Source: Cunninghamia lanceolata
Taxonomy: Eukaryota > Streptophyta > Pinopsida > Cupressales > Cupressaceae
Assembly: GCA_027924645.1 (NCBI GenBank)
Contig: BSBN01001807.1
Coordinates: forward strand, 11,240,001-11,304,000
Length of the DNA: 64,000 nt
Reading direction: 5' to 3'
Position 1 is the stretch's first letter. Each line of letters begins with the position of its first letter. Under the pieces are notes generated by a model. It was not told the DNA's origin. It saw nothing but the letters and a program-made list of their open reading frames with translations, and made no database searches. A program made the position numbers and the translations under genes. Below, one piece after another: positions 59,301 to 64,000 of this stretch.

Positions 59301-60035
59301 GGAGATGAGCAAGATTTGGGTGAACAAGAGTACAGAAAATGATGGGGATGGATCCGCACCAGAATCTGGTGCTGATATTCCTTCTGAAAACTAAACAGAT
59401 GAGCTCTGGCTCAGGGGGAATCACAAAGAAAAATAAATTCCCCCAGCTAGTCAATTGGTGCCTAAATTTGGCACTTGGAATGATTGCAGATTAAAGGGTT
59501 ATCAAAAAATTATCTAAATAACCCCTGGTAAAAAAAAGTGAAAGATCCGCATGGAGTTTTGCAAGAGTTTAATCATCCAAGATTGATCCAGTTTGACAGC
59601 CATCCGGTAAAAGCAAGATTTTCACAGATAGATCTGGTATGATTCAAAATTGAGATATCTTGATCTACGGATTCATGACATGATTGAAGGAAAGAAAAGA
59701 CATTATCTTCTTTCACAAAAATGATTCTAAGTGCATCTCAGTAATTTGAAAAGATATCTCTCAGAACAAGACAACCGGATAACTTAAGTTGTGCATTTAT
59801 TGCAATAGGAAATTAGGGTTTGCGCAGAGATAAAAGGGTTCTTTTACTCATCATTTACACATTTGCATTCGAGAAGAAGAAAAGAAGAGCTCTGCATCAA
59901 GTTTTTACAACTTTCTCAAAGATCAACCACAAAATCTGATTCAACCAGCGACCTATTCCAGCTCTTATTTTGAACCCTAAAAGGGTAAAAAGGTATTTCC
60001 ATTTCTGAATATCTCTCTCTGAATCTTTTGCAAAT
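59301..60035 (+). other. LTR-G spacer upstream of ORFx
   Basis: About 730 bp with no protein domain recognised, in place of pol. The last 150 bp (CATTTGCATTCGAGAAGAAG and following) look like an untranslated leader before the ORFx ATG. An internal promoter or splice acceptor could lie here, but I see no decisive signal. Confidence 0.5.
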
Positions 60036-61220
60036 ATGGCTACTCCAATGGTTGTTAAGATCACTGATAGGCCGTGCCCAAAGTTCAAGAAACACCCCTA
60101 CAAATCCCTTGAAGTTGATCCCTTAGGCACTCTTTCTAGCATTCCGCATGGGGTTCTACATGTAGAAGATGCTAGGGTGCACATCCATGCCAATATTGAG
60201 GAATTTGGAGAATCTAAACTGATGGATATCTACCATAAACAATTAATAGATGAAACTTTTGAACTCAAACCTCAATACAAAGCCATCTGGGATAAGCATT
60301 TTGGACATTGCATCCACTTTCCCTATTTTGCAGAAGATGAATGGGTCCGATATGTTCTTAGCAGAGTACATGACAATTTCATGTGGTTGATGAAGCCCTT
60401 CAAGATAACAAAAGATGCCATTAGGGCAGTAATTGGATTGCACTCATCCGGTGGGTTGCCTACACTCAAATCTGTCAAGAACCAGATAGTAAGTGAAGCT
60501 ACCAGATCTAAGTTTGACAAAAGAGCAATGACAATAGAAGATATTATAGATCTGGCTATCAAATTTGCCTCTATGATAATTGGTTATAAAATCTATCATT
60601 CCAGCAGGGAGAATTCTATGTCTGGAACTGCAATTTATACAGCATATTAGATGCTAAGGGAAAATGCTAATTATGACCTATGTGATCTTCTTCTGAACCA
60701 ACTATTAGAAAACTTGCAGAAGATCAAGAAGGATAAGAAGATCTCATTCAAGTATGGTGTCTTAATACTGTGTCTGTTCTTTTACTATATGAATGAGCTA
60801 CCCGGATCAAGTGGTTGGGTATGGCAAAATGACAGACTGGTTTCCATACAAATCAGAGACTATATGTATGGACTTGGTGATGCTAAGGCTCAAAGCACAG
60901 TGCTCTGGGGGTACTTTAAGAACTTCCAAAGTATGATGCAGGCTAGAGAAAGAATTCCTCAAAAAATAGTTGAAAAATATAAGGATACAATATGCTTCAT
61001 GGTAGACACTGATCAATGCCTAATGGAGGCAGTTGAGCCCAGAACAGTTTGGATTATGCCAATGGGATATGAGGTTGATGAGAAAATCTTGGAGCTGCAT
61101 GTCCAAAACTTGCTGAGTCAGCCTAAGGACCCTAAGGCAGAAAGGTTTGGAACCTTTGAAGAATTAAGTGTAAAGATTCATGTTGAACTAAGGCAACTAG
61201 AAATAAAAAAGGAAAGTTAG
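60036..61220 (+). pseudogene. LTR-G ORFx, conserved N-terminal part (unknown family)
   Basis: The ATG at 60036 has good plant context (A at -3, GC after ATG): MATPMVVKITDRPCPKFKKH. Blocks shared with LTR-B: KSLEVDPLGTLSSIP, EWVRYVLSRVHDNFMWLMKP, AIRAVIGL, DLAIKFASMIIGYKIYH, DLLLNQLLENLQKIKKDKK, YGVLILCLFFYYMNELPG, MEAVEPRTVW and QPKDPKAERFGTFEEL. One TAG at 60648-60650 (TAY*MLREN), directly followed by ATG, splits 204 and 189 codons in the same frame; a TAG ends the frame at 61218-61220. The hydrophobic run VLILCLFFYYM is too short to call a membrane segment. Mostly alpha-helical composition; function unknown. Confidence 0.78.
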
Positions 61221-63086
61221 AAGGGAAGTAGAGGAAATCGCCAAGAGATATGGCATATCAAAAGAGGCAGTTGATGCAAATAGAGAGAAAATAGAAAGAG
61301 CTAAGAAAGAGAAACAAGAAGCAGAAAAAGAAAGTGTTTTGGTGCAAGCCTCCTCCCGGACTAGATCCTCCAAGAGCTCTGTACCTGCCACCTCTAAGAG
61401 TTCAAGAGCCTCAAAATTGGAAGCCAAGACATCCAGAAAGGGAGAAAAGAGAACGAAAGCAAAATCCACAAGGGATTACATACGCCAAAAGGATGATGAG
61501 GAAACAGAGTCTGATGAGGAAGTTAAGAAAATGAAGAAGAAGAAGAAAACATTCAGGGAATCCTCTGCCGGTAAAAACAAAGAAGAGGCAGAATAATTTG
61601 TTGAAAGGCCCACTCTTTTTATTGATGATGTCATCAAGGCAATCACTGTGGATGGGAATCTACAACTAGTAACAGAATTTTATGATGAGTATAGTGACAG
61701 ACAAAAGGATATTGGAAGAAGCTACAGTCAAGTACCTAAATATTTATAATAAATCCTTTATTGAAATCATTTCATTAATTCCCAAAATTCTAGAGAAGGT
61801 ACTTGAACTGAGAAAGGAGAATACTAAGGCTTAGGACTTAGAGATCTAAGAAAAGATTGCTATTCATCTCTATCCTTCCATTACTCCAAAGCAAATGAAC
61901 ATGATCTTTAAGGACTGCAAGGATGAGTTCCGGAGCAAAGCAAGAATGAACAAACTAATGCTTGGAGAGACTGATCAAGTAGTAAGAGAAACAGAAGACA
62001 TTCTCTGGAATGCCTTCAAAAGATTCAATCTTCCTATCATAGAAGAAATAGATGAAGAACCTTCTACCATGGATGTTGAAGGATTAAATGCATCAAAAGA
62101 AGAATCTACTGAGAAAAATGTAGAAGGGTCTAAAGAGATAGATGAGGGGAAGTCTAAAGACTTGGATTCCTCTAGTCCAAAAGAGGAAGTTCATGAAGAA
62201 ATTAACATCTCTCCTCTGGATCCCACTGTAGACATTCTAGACTCAGGAACTGAAGGAGAAGGAAGAAAAGAAGAAAAAGTGAGTCAAGAAGAGGAGGTAA
62301 AGGGAAGAGAATAAGAACAAACAGAGAAGATCTCTGATGATAGTTCAAAGATTCCAAAAGAAAAGAAGACTCAGTCTCTGGCAAGAGACATTGCTGAGGC
62401 AGTGAAGAAATTCTTGAACAAAGAGCTGATGGAGATAGATGAACCGGAACTTTTTCAAGGACCAATAAATTTTTATTCCCTCTCTGGTCCAAACAATGAA
62501 GATAGAATCTTTTGCCCAAGCTAAAGCAAAAGAAAAGATTCTGAAGTCTCACATGGAAGATTGTGAGTTGATAGAGATTGCATTTGGGATGCTGGAGAAG
62601 ATCATGCCATCCTTTCAAAAGGATCATTTGGCCTCTCCATCTGGTAACCTGAAATCTCTAGTAAACTCTATCAATACTCATTTTGATTCCTTAGAGAAAT
62701 TGACAGAAGAAAAGGTCTGGAAAGAATTTTTGGGAAATAGATTCACTGAAGTACAGGTACTCATAGCTAATGATAGGAGAACCCTGGATATTGGGATAAA
62801 GAGCCTAGAAAATTCTCTTAAAGATGGTGGAGAAATGTACAAATTTTGTCTATCCTAGTCTAAAGTGACAGAGGATATTGAAAAGAAGGTGAAAGAACAA
62901 GAAGGTAAACTATCAAGTTTATCTCAGAATTTTGATCCCCTCACCACATCCATAATGAATCAAGAGTGCCAGCCTATTGCCATTATAAATGAAATAAAGA
63001 GGCTTGAAAAGGAGAAGAAGAATATAATAAGCAGGATGAGTGAACTTAGAGGGATAATTATCCCTAAGTTAAGAGACAATGCATGA
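61221..63086 (+). pseudogene. LTR-G ORFx, charged coiled-coil tail
   Basis: Continues in shifted frames after 61220: a Lys/Glu-rich segment (EEIAKRYGISKEAVDANREK, then a Ser/Lys/Arg-rich run to 61596), 61895-62314 (FRSKARMNKLMLGETDQVV and a Glu/Ser-rich linker), 62496-62858 (FDSLEKLTEEKVWKEFLGN) and 62865-63086 (NEIKRLEKEKKNIISRMSEL, coiled coil). Breaks are stops at several CAG/CGA-type positions and at least two frame changes. Composition and position match the LTR-B tail, supporting one long protein of about 1000 residues in the ancestor. Confidence 0.65.
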
Positions 63087-63341
63087 GGCCTTAACTGATG
63101 CTCAGACCACAGCCTGGACCAGTGATCTGGCAGACTTAAGAAGGGCAGAAGCTTACGCATTTTTGTTGAGTTGTCACATCTTAATTTTTGATAGGATGAA
63201 GCAGAGTTGGGCAACAAAATTTGTATAGTTGAAGACCACTTTTGTGGATATACTTAAGTATATGTAAGTATAACATGTATATATATACTTATGCGGCTAT
63301 GATAGGTTTGTTTTTGCAAATTTTGGTGTGCAGATTCCACC

Positions 63342-63513
63342 CTTTGCCATTGATGTCAAAGGGGGAGTGAGGAGTAGTGAAAAATGTGGAATCCAACTAA
63401 GGGGGAGCTTCGGTAAAATAGAACATAAGATAGAGCATCAGCCTAGGGGGAGTTTGCTACAAACACTTAGTCATTTTTCACTAAGCGTTGCCATCAATGC
63501 CAAAGGGGGAGAT
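63342..63513 (+). repeat. LTR-G polypurine tract with three upstream look-alikes
   Basis: GGGGGAG occurs at 63361-63367, 63401-63407, 63446-63452 and 63505-63511. The last, AAAGGGGGAGAT, abuts the LTR and is the probable primer for plus-strand synthesis. GTTGCCATCAATG at 63487-63499 is the exact reverse complement of CATTGATGGCAAC inside the LTR (63552-63564). Confidence 0.9.
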
Positions 63514-64000
63514 TGTTGGCAAGATACACTGCGTGGCTTCATGATTGTTGTCATTGATGGCAACAAAGTCTATCCCACACATCTGTAGCACATAGTATGT
63601 CTATACCGGATGACAAATTGAAGATTGTTTAGGTCCGGTGAGAAAGAACAGAGCATGCAGCAAGGTCTGACAATCAGGTCCAGATCTCTCAGATGGTGTA
63701 ACTCAGAAAGTTATAGACTTGGAGAAGCCAAGAGGAGTATCATGACTACTATATTCTAGAGATTAAACCTCTGGTGAGAAAAAATGGAAAATATATGAGC
63801 ATCTAAGTGTTGGGTTCCAGACAGGCAGAGCAGACTAAGGAAGAACTAACCAACAGAGTATCAAACTTCAATCTGGATGAGAAATTGATGAAGATCAAAC
63901 TATTTGAGGGATCATACAATATTGGCTGACATGATTGATGACTCCAATGTCTATGATTTTGATACGCATCACATATCAAGCATGGATTCAGCTGACAGAT
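63514..64000 (+). repeat. LTR-G 3' LTR, truncated by window end
   Basis: TGTTGGCAAGATACACTG start; aligns with 57048-57534 with scattered, mostly transition differences. About 610 bp are missing beyond the window. Confidence 0.93.

Larger units (their letters stand above)
57048..64000 (+). mobile_element. LTR-G: pol-less LTR retrotransposon with gag-like protein and ORFx (continues past window)
   Basis: The 5' LTR 57048-58146 and the first 487 bp of the 3' LTR (63514-64000) bracket a 5.4 kb internal region: PBS, coiled-coil/zinc-knuckle protein, ORFx, purine-rich tracts. No protease, integrase, RT or RNase H motif is found in any frame, so it depends on enzymes from another element. It is inserted in Copia-F, flank GATGT (57043-57047). 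The aligned LTR parts are roughly 90% identical by eye. Multiple PPT-like repeats and an LTR dyad recall features reported for plant Sirevirus-type copia elements; the lineage call is inference. Confidence 0.88.

Overview
This window looks like intergenic DNA from a large plant nuclear genome. It holds no intact host gene. Nearly all of it is transposable elements nested in one another: Ty1/copia and Ty3/gypsy LTR retrotransposons, pol-less LTR elements, a LINE remnant and CACTA DNA transposons. The three host-gene fragments I recognise (CWC15, coatomer beta-prime, ribosomal protein eS7) have plant-like sequence. The AT-rich filler, the long old LTRs and the deep nesting suggest a gymnosperm, probably a conifer, but the species is an inference.

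Layout. (1) 1-19453, minus strand: a copia element (Copia-A; integrase, protease, gag, PBS, 2.0 kb 5' LTR). A 15.2 kb CACTA transposon (CACTA-1, 460-15638) splits its integrase codons, with a 3-bp CAA target duplication. CACTA-1 carries intron-containing fragments of three host genes, all on the minus strand, and a 1.1 kb solo LTR (7799-8891). (2) 19454-27985: an unassigned stretch, a decayed LINE ORF1 (21461-23636) and AT-rich DNA. (3) 27986-36517, plus: a gypsy element (Gypsy-C) whose pol has lost most of RT, RNase H and integrase, with a complete but stop-riddled copia element (Copia-D, 30291-35328, minus) inserted in it. (4) 38011-43919, plus: a full-length chromodomain gypsy element (Gypsy-E) with 312-bp LTRs and a CATAA duplication. 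(5) 44395-about 50230, minus: a pol-less LTR element (LTR-B) with zinc-knuckle gag, a retropepsin-like domain and a long unrecognised ORF ('ORFx'), 5' truncated. (6) 50231-52046: a hairpin and a 43-bp pyrimidine-rich minisatellite. (7) 52047 to the end: a second CACTA end (CACTA-2), then a copia element (Copia-F, 54253), then a pol-less LTR element (LTR-G, 57048 to beyond 64000) inserted in Copia-F's protease region.

The most interesting signal is ORFx. LTR-B and LTR-G have different LTRs, different gags and opposite orientations, and neither has a visible RT or integrase. Both carry, between gag and the 3' LTR, a related long protein: an N-terminal globular part that is about half identical in the segments I aligned by eye, then a charged coiled-coil tail. 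Both also have an in-frame TAG followed directly by ATG at the same alignment position. The second notable system is CACTA-1 as a gene-capturing element. Most premature stops in the window can be read as C-to-T changes (CAG to TAG, CGA to TGA, TGG to TAG), as expected for heavily methylated, silenced DNA.

Working together: no pathway is encoded. Insertion order can be read from the nesting: Copia-A, then CACTA-1, then the LTR-G-family copy that left the solo LTR; Gypsy-C, then Copia-D; CACTA-2, then Copia-F, then LTR-G.
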